In this document: piece after piece, positions 33,446-41,784 of the stretch
Numbering within the stretch: the first letter of the stretch is position 1
Layout: each line of letters starts with the position of its first letter
DNA from: Roseovarius sp. THAF9
GTDB taxonomy: Bacteria; Pseudomonadota; Alphaproteobacteria; Rhodobacterales; Rhodobacteraceae
NCBI RefSeq assembly: GCF_009363715.1
Contig: NZ_CP045404.1
Span: 3,688,001-3,752,000 of the forward strand
Direction of reading: 5' to 3'
Length of the DNA: 64,000 nucleotides
Made by a program: the position numbers and the translations under genes
The notes under the pieces: model-generated
What the model saw: only the letters and a program-made list of their open reading frames with translations
Databases searched by the model: none
Told to the model about the DNA's origin: nothing

Positions 33446-36128
33446 TTCCGGCCTCGCGGATCGCCGCCAGCACCCGGTGCGGCAACGCCGGCAGGCGCGT
33501 CACCAGCGCCCCGGTGGCATCCCGGATCGCGTTCAATATCGCGGGGGCGGTCGGGATCAGCACATGCTCCCCCAGCCCTTTCGCCCCCATCGGCCCTTCC
33601 GGGTCCGGCACCTCCAGAAAGATCGTCTCGATTTCCGGCATATCGCCCGTCGTGGGGATCAGGTAATCATGCAGGTTCTCTGTCCGCCCGGGAATGAATT
33701 CCTCCATCAACGCCAGTCCCAACCCCTGCGCGATACCGCCCTCGACCTGCCCTTCGGCCAGTTGCGGGTTGATCACCCGGCCCAGATCATGCGCCGCGGT
33801 AATCTTGAGCACCTTCACCGTGCCAAGGCCCATGTCCACCGACAGTTCCACCAGTTGCGCGCCATAGCCATAGACGGCATAAGGAACACCCTGCCCGTCC
33901 TCGTCCAAGGGTTGCGTCGGCGGATCATAGCTTTCCTCGGCGCACAGGACATACCCATGCGCTTGCTCGGAAAGCGCTGCCAGATCAATCGCTTGCTCCC
34001 GCGCGCCATCGCTCACGCGCAAAATCGAGCCCTCAAGATGCAGAACCGCGTCCGGCCCCATGTTCGTCTGCTTCAGGATCAGCGCCCGCAGCGCCTGCCC
34101 GGCCCTCAATGCCGCGCTTCCGGTCACATAGGTCTGGCGCGACCCGGACGTTTTCCCGCAATCCGGCGTCAGCGCGGTATCCGCCCCGATGATCTGCATC
34201 TGCGCCAGCGGCAACCCCAACGCATCCGCCGCGATCTGCGGGATCACCGTGTTCGATCCCTGCCCGATATCAACCGCCCCCTGGTGCAAGCACAGATGCC
34301 CATCTGACGTCAGCCCGATCCGAATGGTCGACGGATTGGCAATCGCCGTATTCCCGCAGCCATACCAGCAGGACGCGATGCCAACCCCATGCCGGACACT
34401 CCCGCCCCCCGCATTGGCCCGCTCGGCCCGTTCCAGCGCATCGGTCCAAGGTCCTTCCAGCACCTCCAGGCAAGCCGCGATCCCCACACCATGAAGCGTC
34501 TGACCAAACACCGTCTCCTGCCCGTCGCGCAGCGCGTTCAGCTTGCGAAAGGCCAGCCGGTCGATGCCCAACTTGCCCGCCAGATCATCGAACAGCGTCT
34601 CCTGCATGATCGCCGCCTGCGGCACACCGAACCCCCTGAACGCGCCGGAGATCGGCTCGTAGGTGTAATTCGCCCGCGCCTCGGCGTGGTAGTTCGGGAT
34701 GAAGTACGGCCCCGACGCGTGGACAGGCACGCGCCCTGCCACGGTCGGCCCCCAGCTTGCATACGCTCCCGTATTGAAATCTCCATCGAACTCCATCGCC
34801 ACGATCCGCCCGTCGGCGTCGGCGCCAAGGGTGCAACGCATGTCGGACGGGTGCCGCTTGGTGGTCGCAGCCATGCTCTCGGCCCGGCTATAGACCATCC
34901 GCGCTGGTTGACCGGTTTTCAACGCCACCAGCCCGACCAACGGCTGCAAAGACACATCCAGCTTAGATCCGAACCCCCCGCCCGTGGCCGCCGGAATGTT
35001 CCGCACGGCCTCCGGCGGCAGGCCCAGCACGGCCGCGGTATCGTCGCGATCCATGACGGGCGCCTGCGTGCAGGCCCGGATCACCAGCGTCTCACCCTCC
35101 ATCCATGCGACACCGGCCTCGGGTTCGATATAGGCGTGCTCGACATATCCCGTCTGCATCGCGCCACTGACGGTAAAGGCGGCGTCCTGCATCGCTTGTC
35201 GCGCCGCGCCGCGCCGGACCTTGCCGGCGATCAACAGGTTTTGGGGATGCGCGTCATGCACGGGCCGGTCCGCCGGGTCCTCGCGCCACGTGATCGGAAA
35301 GTCCGACAGGTCCAGCGCCTCGACCACCGCAGGTTCACCGGCAACCAGCGCCACCGCTTCGCCCGCCAGACGTGCGCGGTCCTCCGCCAGCGCCGGCTGG
35401 TCGCGAAAGGCGGGAATCACGCCAAAGCGGTTGGTCCCGGCGATATCCTGCGCGGTGAACACCTGCACGCCCCGCGCTGCGGCCCAGTCCGCGATCTCTC
35501 CGAACTGAAAGGATACGGGTGCGTATGGCGCACGTACCGCCCGCACCAGCAAAGCACGATCCGGCACGTGATCCGCGCCATAGGCCTCGGTCCCATCCAC
35601 CTTCGCGGCACCGTCCAATCTTGCGACGGCCGCGCCTACGGCCTCTCCGGCGTCGGGCATCCTCGCCACGTCGCCGGGGGCGGCATCCAGCACCGCGTCG
35701 ATGATCTTGGTGTACCCGGTGCACCGGCACAGCACGCCCCCCAAGGCCTCCTCGACCTCGGAGCGCGTTGGCTCCGGCGTGTCGCGCAGTAACGCCTCCG
35801 CCGTCATCACCATGCCGGGCGTGCAGATCCCGCATTGCGCCGCCCCATGCCGCAGAAAGGCCTGCTGCAAAGGCGTGTGCGCCTGCCCCTCGATCGTCTC
35901 AACTTTGCGCCCTGCCGCCTGGCCCAGCGGCGTCATGCAGGCACAGACCGGCGCGCCGTCCAGCAACACGGTGCAGGCCCCGCAATCGCCCGCGTCACAA
36001 CCCACCTTCGTGCCGCGCAGGCGAAGGCCGTCGCGCAGGACCTCCGACAAGCGTCGTGCCGGATCGGCGGGCAGCACGTGGCGCTGCCCGTTGACCGTCA
36101 GAGTGCAGGTGTCCAACGGACGGTTCAC
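33438..36128 (-). CDS. Xanthine dehydrogenase family Mo-hydroxylase, fused 2Fe-2S and Mo-binding subunits
   Basis: 896 aa with a GTG start at 36128 that overlaps the upstream stop (GTGA). Residues ~1-155 are a two-cluster 2Fe-2S subunit: C44, C49, C52 and C64 (GCDAGDCGACTV) and the second cluster in AAQCGICTPGMVM and VLCRCTGYTKI. The rest is the large molybdopterin-binding subunit with GYVEHAYIEPEAGVAW, ATGGGFGSKLDVSLQP, EPISGAFRGFGVPQ and QGAVDIGQGSNTVI. The catalytic Glu lies in MGAKGLGEH (about E854). Normally these parts are separate genes. Members hydroxylate purines, nicotinate and other N-heterocycles or aldehydes; the substrate is not readable here. Confidence 0.93.
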   Translation of the reverse strand: MNRPLDTCTLTVNGQRHVLPADPARRLSEVLRDGLRLRGTKVGCDAGDCGACTVLLDGAPVCACMTPLGQAAGRKVETIEGQAHTPLQQAFLRHGAAQCGICTPGMVMTAEALLRDTPEPTRSEVEEALGGVLCRCTGYTKIIDAVLDAAPGDVARMPDAGEAVGAAVARLDGAAKVDGTEAYGADHVPDRALLVRAVRAPYAPVSFQFGEIADWAAARGVQVFTAQDIAGTNRFGVIPAFRDQPALAEDRARLAGEAVALVAGEPAVVEALDLSDFPITWREDPADRPVHDAHPQNLLIAGKVRRGAARQAMQDAAFTVSGAMQTGYVEHAYIEPEAGVAWMEGETLVIRACTQAPVMDRDDTAAVLGLPPEAVRNIPAATGGGFGSKLDVSLQPLVGLVALKTGQPARMVYSRAESMAATTKRHPSDMRCTLGADADGRIVAMEFDGDFNTGAYASWGPTVAGRVPVHASGPYFIPNYHAEARANYTYEPISGAFRGFGVPQAAIMQETLFDDLAGKLGIDRLAFRKLNALRDGQETVFGQTLHGVGIAACLEVLEGPWTDALERAERANAGGGSVRHGVGIASCWYGCGNTAIANPSTIRIGLTSDGHLCLHQGAVDIGQGSNTVIPQIAADALGLPLAQMQIIGADTALTPDCGKTSGSRQTYVTGSAALRAGQALRALILKQTNMGPDAVLHLEGSILRVSDGAREQAIDLAALSEQAHGYVLCAEESYDPPTQPLDEDGQGVPYAVYGYGAQLVELSVDMGLGTVKVLKITAAHDLGRVINPQLAEGQVEGGIAQGLGLALMEEFIPGRTENLHDYLIPTTGDMPEIETIFLEVPDPEGPMGAKGLGEHVLIPTAPAILNAIRDATGALVTRLPALPHRVLAAIREAGNG

Positions 36129-36988
36129 GACCCACCCTCTGCACCGACCGCATCCGTCACCGCCCGGCGCAAAAGCTCCGTCGCCGCGTGCCCGCGATAG
36201 CCGGCCGTCGCCCGGATGTCGTCCAGCGGCGACAAGACTGCGCAAACCACATCCTCGGAAATCGCATCCGCCAGCGTATGGTCTGCCGCAAGTCCTGTCA
36301 GCGCAGCCTCCACCTGTGGCAATCGCGTGGCCACGGCACTACACGCACCCACGGCCACCGCGGCGTCGCCGACGCGCCCGTCTTCCACCACCAGACGCAC
36401 AGCGACCATGGCGATGGAAATCACCAGATAGCGCCGCGCGCCGAGTTTGAGAAACCGCGACCGTCCCTCCAGCGCCGATCGCGGCACGTGAACACTTGTC
36501 ACGATCTCGCCGGGGTTAAGCGCCGTGCGGCGTGGCCCGACAATGAAATCCTCCAGCGGCAATCTCCGCACCCCATGCGCCGAGGCCAGTTCCACCTCTG
36601 CATCGAGCGCCAGCAGGCACGGCACCCCGTCCGCCGCGGGCGAGGCGTTGCACAGATTGCCCGCGATCGTTCCCGCGTTCTGTATCTGAATCGAGCCGAC
36701 CTCCCGCGCCGCCTGTTTCAGCATGTCGCAAGCCGGTGGCAGCTCCGCTTTCAAGATATCTGTCCATGTCGTCGCCGCCCCGATGCGCAACCCGGCATCG
36801 GTCAAGGCGACCCCGCGCAAACCGGCCAGCCCGGTGATATCCACCACCGGACCCTGCAAGGCCCGCGCGTCCGTCGCCGGAAAGAGGTCGGTACAGCCTG
36901 CCGCCACGCGCCCGCCTGTCTCCGCCAGCAGCGCCAGCGCGTCGTCCAGGGTTTCGGGCCGTGTGTATCCGGTCACGCCGCTCTCCAT
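36125..36988 (-). CDS. FAD-binding subunit of the xanthine dehydrogenase family hydroxylase
   Basis: 287 aa, the medium (FAD) subunit. FAD-contact motifs are VAAGCTDLFP (the AGGTD-like loop) and GSIQIQNAGTIAGNLCNASPAAD. The CO dehydrogenase flavoprotein C-terminal domain follows (residues ~170-280). Together with the fused 2Fe-2S/Mo gene it gives a full electron path from Mo through Fe-S to FAD. It is separated from livF by 121 bp containing a strong hairpin. Confidence 0.93.
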   Translation of the reverse strand: MESGVTGYTRPETLDDALALLAETGGRVAAGCTDLFPATDARALQGPVVDITGLAGLRGVALTDAGLRIGAATTWTDILKAELPPACDMLKQAAREVGSIQIQNAGTIAGNLCNASPAADGVPCLLALDAEVELASAHGVRRLPLEDFIVGPRRTALNPGEIVTSVHVPRSALEGRSRFLKLGARRYLVISIAMVAVRLVVEDGRVGDAAVAVGACSAVATRLPQVEAALTGLAADHTLADAISEDVVCAVLSPLDDIRATAGYRGHAATELLRRAVTDAVGAEGGS

Positions 36989-37038
36989 GTCGGGGTGCGC
37001 TTATCGTGCGACGCCATGTTTCACCCTGTCAACTCAAA

Positions 37039-37081
37039 GCGTTTTGCCTTTGACTTGAGGCATCAGCAAAAGGCGAAACGC
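37039..37081 (-). promoter_or_regulatory. Hairpin between livF and the hydroxylase FAD gene
   Basis: GCGTTTTGCCTTT (37039-37051) pairs with AAAGGCGAAACGC (37069-37081) over 13 positions with one wobble. It is the only large gap inside the ten-gene run. It could reduce read-through or set a processing site, giving different levels of transporter and enzyme mRNA. Confidence 0.5.
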
Positions 37082-37109
37082 GCGCAACGATTGAATGTTG
37101 CGCCGCGTT

Positions 37110-37808
37110 TCACACTCCCACGTAGCGGTCCACGATCGAGTGATCCTGCCGCAGCGCCTCCGCGCTCAGCACCTCGCCGTTGCGTCCGTTCTCGATAAAC
37201 GCCACCCTGTCTGCCACCGACAGAACCGCATCCACCCGCTGCTCGACCAGCAATATCGCCACGCCCTGCGCGCGCATCTTGACGATCACTTGCCGGATCG
37301 CCTCGATCATCGAGGGTTGTAGCCCCTCGGTCGGCTCATCGAGCAGCAGCGCTTTGGGCTGGATACACAACGCCCGCGCCGTGGCCAGCATCTGCTGCTC
37401 TCCGCCCGAAAGGGTCTGCGCCGGCTGGTCCATCCGCTCGCGCAGACGCGGGAACAGATCCAGCACCTCTTCCAGAACGTCCTTGCCCGCGCCGCGCACC
37501 TGCAACCCAATCTCGAGGTTCTGCGCCACGCTGAGGCCCGCAAACAGCCGCCGCCCCTGCGGGATATAGCCAATCCCCGCGCGCGGCACCTCGTGCGCGG
37601 GCAGGCTGCCAACATCCTGCCCGTCCAGCGTGATCCGCCCCGACATCAGCGGCAGCAGACCCATGATCGTCTGCATCGTGGTGGTCTTGCCCGCCCCGTT
37701 TCGGCCCAGCAGGCACAGGATCTCTCCCGCCTCGACCCGCAGCGACAGGTCGCGCAGCACTTGCGCCGCGCCATAGCCCGAGTTGACCCCCTGCAATTCC
37801 AGCATCAT
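37110..37808 (-). CDS. livF: Branched-chain-type ABC transporter ATPase (LivF-like)
   Basis: 232 aa. Walker A GRNGAGKTTTM, LivF-type GIGYIPQGRRLFAGLSVAQNL, signature LSGGEQQM, Walker B ALLLDEPTEGLQP and VEQRVDAVL. Overlaps livG by 4 bases (ATGA). It is one of two ATPases of the importer encoded with the Mo-hydroxylase genes. The name refers to the family; the substrate need not be a branched-chain amino acid. Confidence 0.93.
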   Translation of the reverse strand: MMLELQGVNSGYGAAQVLRDLSLRVEAGEILCLLGRNGAGKTTTMQTIMGLLPLMSGRITLDGQDVGSLPAHEVPRAGIGYIPQGRRLFAGLSVAQNLEIGLQVRGAGKDVLEEVLDLFPRLRERMDQPAQTLSGGEQQMLATARALCIQPKALLLDEPTEGLQPSMIEAIRQVIVKMRAQGVAILLVEQRVDAVLSVADRVAFIENGRNGEVLSAEALRQDHSIVDRYVGV

Positions 37809-38509
37809 CCGGTCCCCAGATAGGCCGCCTGCACGTCGGCATTCTCGTGGATCTGCTGCGGCGTCCCCTCGGCCAGCATCTCTCCGAAGTTCAGCACGCT
37901 CACCATGTCTGCGGTCTCCATCACCACCTTCATGTTGTGCTCGATCAGCAGGATCGTCGTCTCGCCCGCCAAATCCCGGATCAACGCCTTGAACGCGTCG
38001 ATCTCGCCTTCCGACAGACCCTGCGTCGGCTCGTCCAAGATCAGCAGCCGCGGCGCCTGCACCAACCCCATCGCGATCTCCAGCAGGCGTTGATGCCCAT
38101 AGCTGAGGTTCCCCGCCTCCTCGTCCGCCTGCCCCTCCAGGCCGACACGGCCTAGCGCCTCCGCCGCAGCGTCACCCACCGCGCGGCCCTGCAACCGCCG
38201 CCTAGCGGCCAGCGCCACGTTCTCCTGCACCGGCAGACGCGGAAAGATCGAGGTGATCTGGAATGTATAGGCCATCCCCTTCAGGATGCGCTTGTGTGCC
38301 GGCAACCGCGTGATGTCTTCACCGTCGAACGTCACCGTCCCAGAGGTCGGCGGAATACGCCCGCAGATCATCCCCACCAGCGTCGTCTTGCCCGCCCCGT
38401 TGGGGCCTATCAAGGCCCGCACCTCGCCTTGCGGCAAATCGAAATCCACGCCGGTCACCGCCTGCAACCCGTCGAACGACTTGGACAGCCCCCGCACCTT
38501 CAGCAGCAT
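37805..38509 (-). CDS. livG: Branched-chain-type ABC transporter ATPase (LivG-like)
   Basis: 234 aa from the ATG at 38509, which overlaps the livM stop (TGATG); the open frame continues upstream in a non-coding register. Walker A GPNGAGKTTLVGMI, the LivG-type GMAYTFQITSIFPRLPVQEN, signature LSYGHQRLLEIAM, Walker B LLILDEPTQGLSEGE and LIEHNMKVVM. The signature LSYG replaces LSGG, as in many LivG proteins. Confidence 0.93.
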   Translation of the reverse strand: MLLKVRGLSKSFDGLQAVTGVDFDLPQGEVRALIGPNGAGKTTLVGMICGRIPPTSGTVTFDGEDITRLPAHKRILKGMAYTFQITSIFPRLPVQENVALAARRRLQGRAVGDAAAEALGRVGLEGQADEEAGNLSYGHQRLLEIAMGLVQAPRLLILDEPTQGLSEGEIDAFKALIRDLAGETTILLIEHNMKVVMETADMVSVLNFGEMLAEGTPQQIHENADVQAAYLGTG

Positions 38510-39453
38510 CACGGCAACCCTTTCCACAGCCGTCGCCGCACTTCCCCGGTCAGGCCCTGCGGCGCGAACAACGTCAGCGCCACCAGCGCCACGCCCGCGA
38601 TCAGCATATAGGCCGAGGTCACGCCGGAGCTGAGGTCGATCAGGTAGAACATAAAGAGCGTGCCCACGAACGGCCCCAGCACCGTGCCCGCCCCGCCCAA
38701 CAGAACCCACAACAGCGGAAAGATCGAATACTGCACCGAGCCGAATGTCGCCCCGGCATAACCGAACAGCAGTCCATAGAACGCCCCCGCCGCGGCCGAG
38801 ATCGTGCCCGACACGACCATCGCCCCCAGCTTGTGCGCATAGGTGTCATACCCCAGCATCCGCACCCGCTCCTCGTTCTCGCGGATGGCAATCAGCGTCC
38901 GCCCGAACCGGCTCCGCACCAGCCACAGCGACATGAGGAAGCAGACCGAGAACAGCCCCCACGCCGCGAAATACCGCGCTGTCGGGTCGCTCAGGTCGAT
39001 CCCCCACAGCACCCTCTGCGCCTGCTGAATGACGAACCCCTCGTCGCCCCGCGTGTACTCCCCGAAATACAGGATCGTCAGGTAGCCCGCCTGCGCGAAC
39101 ATCAGCGTCACGATCATGAACGCCACGCCCGCCGTGCGCAGCGCCAACAGCGCCAGCCCCCCGGCCACCAGCGCGCCCGCCACGATTCCCACGACCAACG
39201 CAGGCGCAGGCGTGAATCCGGCATGCTGGATGGTCAGCCCCATCCCGTACATGCCAGCCGCAAAGAACAGCGCATGCCCGAGGCTCAAAAGCCCCGTATA
39301 GCCAAAGAGGATGTTATATCCGACAGCGTAAGACGCCAGCACCATGATCCGCGCGATATTCCCGTGATGGTACGCCGGCAGCACGAATTGCAACGCGAAC
39401 AGGATTACCAGCAGCCCCAGATGCAGGCCCAGAACGCGCCCTCCCATGCTCAT
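38509..39453 (-). CDS. livM: Branched-chain-type ABC transporter permease (LivM-like)
   Basis: 314 aa from the ATG at 39453, overlapping the livH stop (ATGA). About eight to ten membrane helices; family segments are ASYAVGYNILFGYTGLLSLGH, GRTLIAIRENEERVRMLGYD (the EAA-like cytoplasmic loop) and GGAGTVLGPFVGTLFMF. The longer open frame upstream is the livH gene read in another frame. Confidence 0.93.
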   Translation of the reverse strand: MSMGGRVLGLHLGLLVILFALQFVLPAYHHGNIARIMVLASYAVGYNILFGYTGLLSLGHALFFAAGMYGMGLTIQHAGFTPAPALVVGIVAGALVAGGLALLALRTAGVAFMIVTLMFAQAGYLTILYFGEYTRGDEGFVIQQAQRVLWGIDLSDPTARYFAAWGLFSVCFLMSLWLVRSRFGRTLIAIRENEERVRMLGYDTYAHKLGAMVVSGTISAAAGAFYGLLFGYAGATFGSVQYSIFPLLWVLLGGAGTVLGPFVGTLFMFYLIDLSSGVTSAYMLIAGVALVALTLFAPQGLTGEVRRRLWKGLP

Positions 39454-40376
39454 GCCGTCCGCGTCCCGAACAGGCCCTGGGGTCTGAACACCAGCACCAA
39501 CCCCACCAGCAGCGTCGCCAAAATCTTCGCCAGCGTCGGCGAGAAGAAGACCGAGATGATCCCGTCGCTCAACCCGATGAACAGCGCCGCCAACACCGTG
39601 CCCGGCAGGCTCCCCAGCCCCCCGATGATCACCACGATGAAGGCCAGCAGCAGCGGCTCGACCCCCATCAGGTAATGCGCCTGCTGGATCGGCACGATCA
39701 GCACCGCCCCCAGCGCCGCCAGCCCCGCGCCGATCCCGAACACCAGCGCATAGACCCGCTCCACCGGGATACCGAACGCCAGAGCCATGTCCCGATCCGC
39801 CTGCGTCGCCCGCATCAGCAGGCCAATCTTTGTCCGCGCCATCATCGCCCAGACGCCGCAAAGCACCGCGCCCGCGGCAAAGATCACGAACAGCTTGTAG
39901 GACGTGATGCTCCACCCCCAGGGCTGCGCCATGCCGAACAGCGTCTCGAACCAGTCGAACCATGGCAGCTCAACTCTTGTATTAAACGGCGCCTCCACGG
40001 GCCGCGCCTCGGGGCCATAGGTCATCAACGTCAATTGCTGGATGATATAGAGCAAGCCAATCGTCGCCACGATCGTCCGCTCGGGATCATACTCAATACG
40101 CTTGAGTATGGTCACATCCGCCGCCGCGGCAAGCGCCCCCACCACCAGAGGCGCGATCACAAGTGCTGCAACAAACCCCAGCGCCGGATGCCCGCCCACC
40201 ATCTGCGCCACGTACCAGGCGATGACCGCGCCCAGCATGTAGAACTCGCCATGCGCGATGTTCACCACCCGCATCACGCCGAAGACAAGGCTCAGCCCCA
40301 CGGCGGTCAGCGCCAGCACTGCCGCCGTCACCGCGCCTTCCAGCGTGGCGAGGATAAGATGAGGTCCGAACTCCAT
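39450..40376 (-). CDS. livH: Branched-chain-type ABC transporter permease (LivH-like)
   Basis: 308 aa polytopic permease. Family segments: GLSLVFGVMRVVNIAHGEFYMLGA, KIGLLMRATQADRDMALAFGI and VIIGGLGSLPGTVLAALFIG. It starts 35 bp after the substrate-binding protein gene. Together with LivM it forms the membrane channel of the importer. Confidence 0.94.
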   Translation of the reverse strand: MEFGPHLILATLEGAVTAAVLALTAVGLSLVFGVMRVVNIAHGEFYMLGAVIAWYVAQMVGGHPALGFVAALVIAPLVVGALAAAADVTILKRIEYDPERTIVATIGLLYIIQQLTLMTYGPEARPVEAPFNTRVELPWFDWFETLFGMAQPWGWSITSYKLFVIFAAGAVLCGVWAMMARTKIGLLMRATQADRDMALAFGIPVERVYALVFGIGAGLAALGAVLIVPIQQAHYLMGVEPLLLAFIVVIIGGLGSLPGTVLAALFIGLSDGIISVFFSPTLAKILATLLVGLVLVFRPQGLFGTRTA

Positions 40377-40411
40377 CAGGTCAGGTCACACACCTCACCC
40401 AACCGCCGAGA

Positions 40412-41698
40412 TCAAAGCGGCTGCGTGGTATAGTCCACCTCGTCGGGATAAAGCGTGTCGTCAATCGACGTCGTATGCACCCGCACAAGACGCCCGTTCT
40501 CGACCCGGCTGATATGCTGATGCCCGAACACCTGGTGCGTCTTGCCGTTGAACCGCTTGGCCCCCTGCGGATGCGCCTGGCTTTCGGGCATCTCGCCCAT
40601 TGCCTCGACCGCCTCGATAAGCGCGGGCCTGTCCTCCGGCCCGGCATAGCCCGACGCCTCCATCCCGGCCTTGATGACGTGCAGCGTCTCCCAGCAGCCG
40701 AACATATGCGCATAGGTCGACACGTCGCTCGGGTCGCTCACCGACGCGCCGTTCTCGTCCACGCCCACCGCCTCGCGATAGAACTTCTCGTGCTCGCTCT
40801 GATCCTCCTGCGCATAGCGCGGCATCCCTTCCCAGAAATATGTCCCTTCCAAAAACTCCAGGCCCGGGCTGGAAATATCCACCGCCTCCAGGCTGTCGAT
40901 AAAGCCGAAAATCTCCGGCCCCTGGTCGCCGAAGAACTCGCCCAGCTCCTTCACGAAGGTCAGCACGGCCGGACCCACCATCACGTGATACAGCACCTCG
41001 GTATCGCGCGGGATTTGCGGGAAATACTTGGTAAAGCTCGTCTCGCTCGGCGGAATGGCGATCTGCTCCAGCACCTCGCCCCCCTGTTCCTTGATCGCGG
41101 CGGAAAAGAAATCGCGGTGGTCGTGGCCGAATGCGAAATCGGGGAAAATCATCGTGACCTTCTTGCCAAGGTTCTCCGACACGTAAGGCGCCATCGCCTG
41201 CACCTGGCTCTTCACATCGGTGATGCCGGGTTGCAGCGTATAGCGGTTCAGCATTCCGCTCGCCACGTGATGCCCTTCCGACACCACGAAATAGGGCAGC
41301 TTCAACTCGCCTGCCCGCGGCGCGGACCCGATCACAACATGCGAAAACAGCGTGCCAAAGCCCACGTCACAGCCATGCTGGTTGGCGAACTTCTCCACCA
41401 CCTCGGCGCCACGCTTGGGGTCCGTGCCGTCGTCCTCGGCGATGATCTCGATCATCCGGCCATTGATGCCGCCGCCCTCGTTGATCAGCTTGACCGCCGC
41501 CTCGGTGGTGCGCCCGTACCAGCGGCCATAGGCGGCCCCGATGCCGGTGCTGTGCTGCTGAAACCCGATCTTGATCGGCTCCGCGCTTTGCGCCTGTGCA
41601 TACCGCGCCCAAAGCGGAAGGCTCGCCGCCCCCGCCGCTGCTCCGGCCAGTGTTTTCAACGCGCCCCGGCGCGAGGTGCCCTTGATCAGCTTGGTCAT
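40412..41698 (-). CDS. ABC transporter substrate-binding protein (Tat-exported, urea/amide-type)
   Basis: 428 aa from the ATG at 41698, preceded by GGGAGAG. The N-terminus MTKLIKGTSRRGALKTLAG has a twin-arginine motif (SRRGALK) followed by a hydrophobic stretch ending YAQAQ, so export is likely through the Tat system. The mature protein is a type I periplasmic binding protein: IKIGFQQHSTGIGAAYGRWYGRTTEAAVKLINEGGGINGR, typical of the Leu/Ile/Val and amide-binding group. It is first in the ten-gene operon and sets the specificity of the whole system. An open frame running upstream to 43267 is read-through of a non-coding frame. Confidence 0.92.
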   Translation of the reverse strand: MTKLIKGTSRRGALKTLAGAAAGAASLPLWARYAQAQSAEPIKIGFQQHSTGIGAAYGRWYGRTTEAAVKLINEGGGINGRMIEIIAEDDGTDPKRGAEVVEKFANQHGCDVGFGTLFSHVVIGSAPRAGELKLPYFVVSEGHHVASGMLNRYTLQPGITDVKSQVQAMAPYVSENLGKKVTMIFPDFAFGHDHRDFFSAAIKEQGGEVLEQIAIPPSETSFTKYFPQIPRDTEVLYHVMVGPAVLTFVKELGEFFGDQGPEIFGFIDSLEAVDISSPGLEFLEGTYFWEGMPRYAQEDQSEHEKFYREAVGVDENGASVSDPSDVSTYAHMFGCWETLHVIKAGMEASGYAGPEDRPALIEAVEAMGEMPESQAHPQGAKRFNGKTHQVFGHQHISRVENGRLVRVHTTSIDDTLYPDEVDYTTQPL

Positions 41699-41784
41699 CG
41701 CGAACTCTCCCTGTTTCTCGATACGGATTGGCACGATCCTGCGAAGCCCACCCCGGTTTGTCCAGTGTTTTGACCAACACGCCC

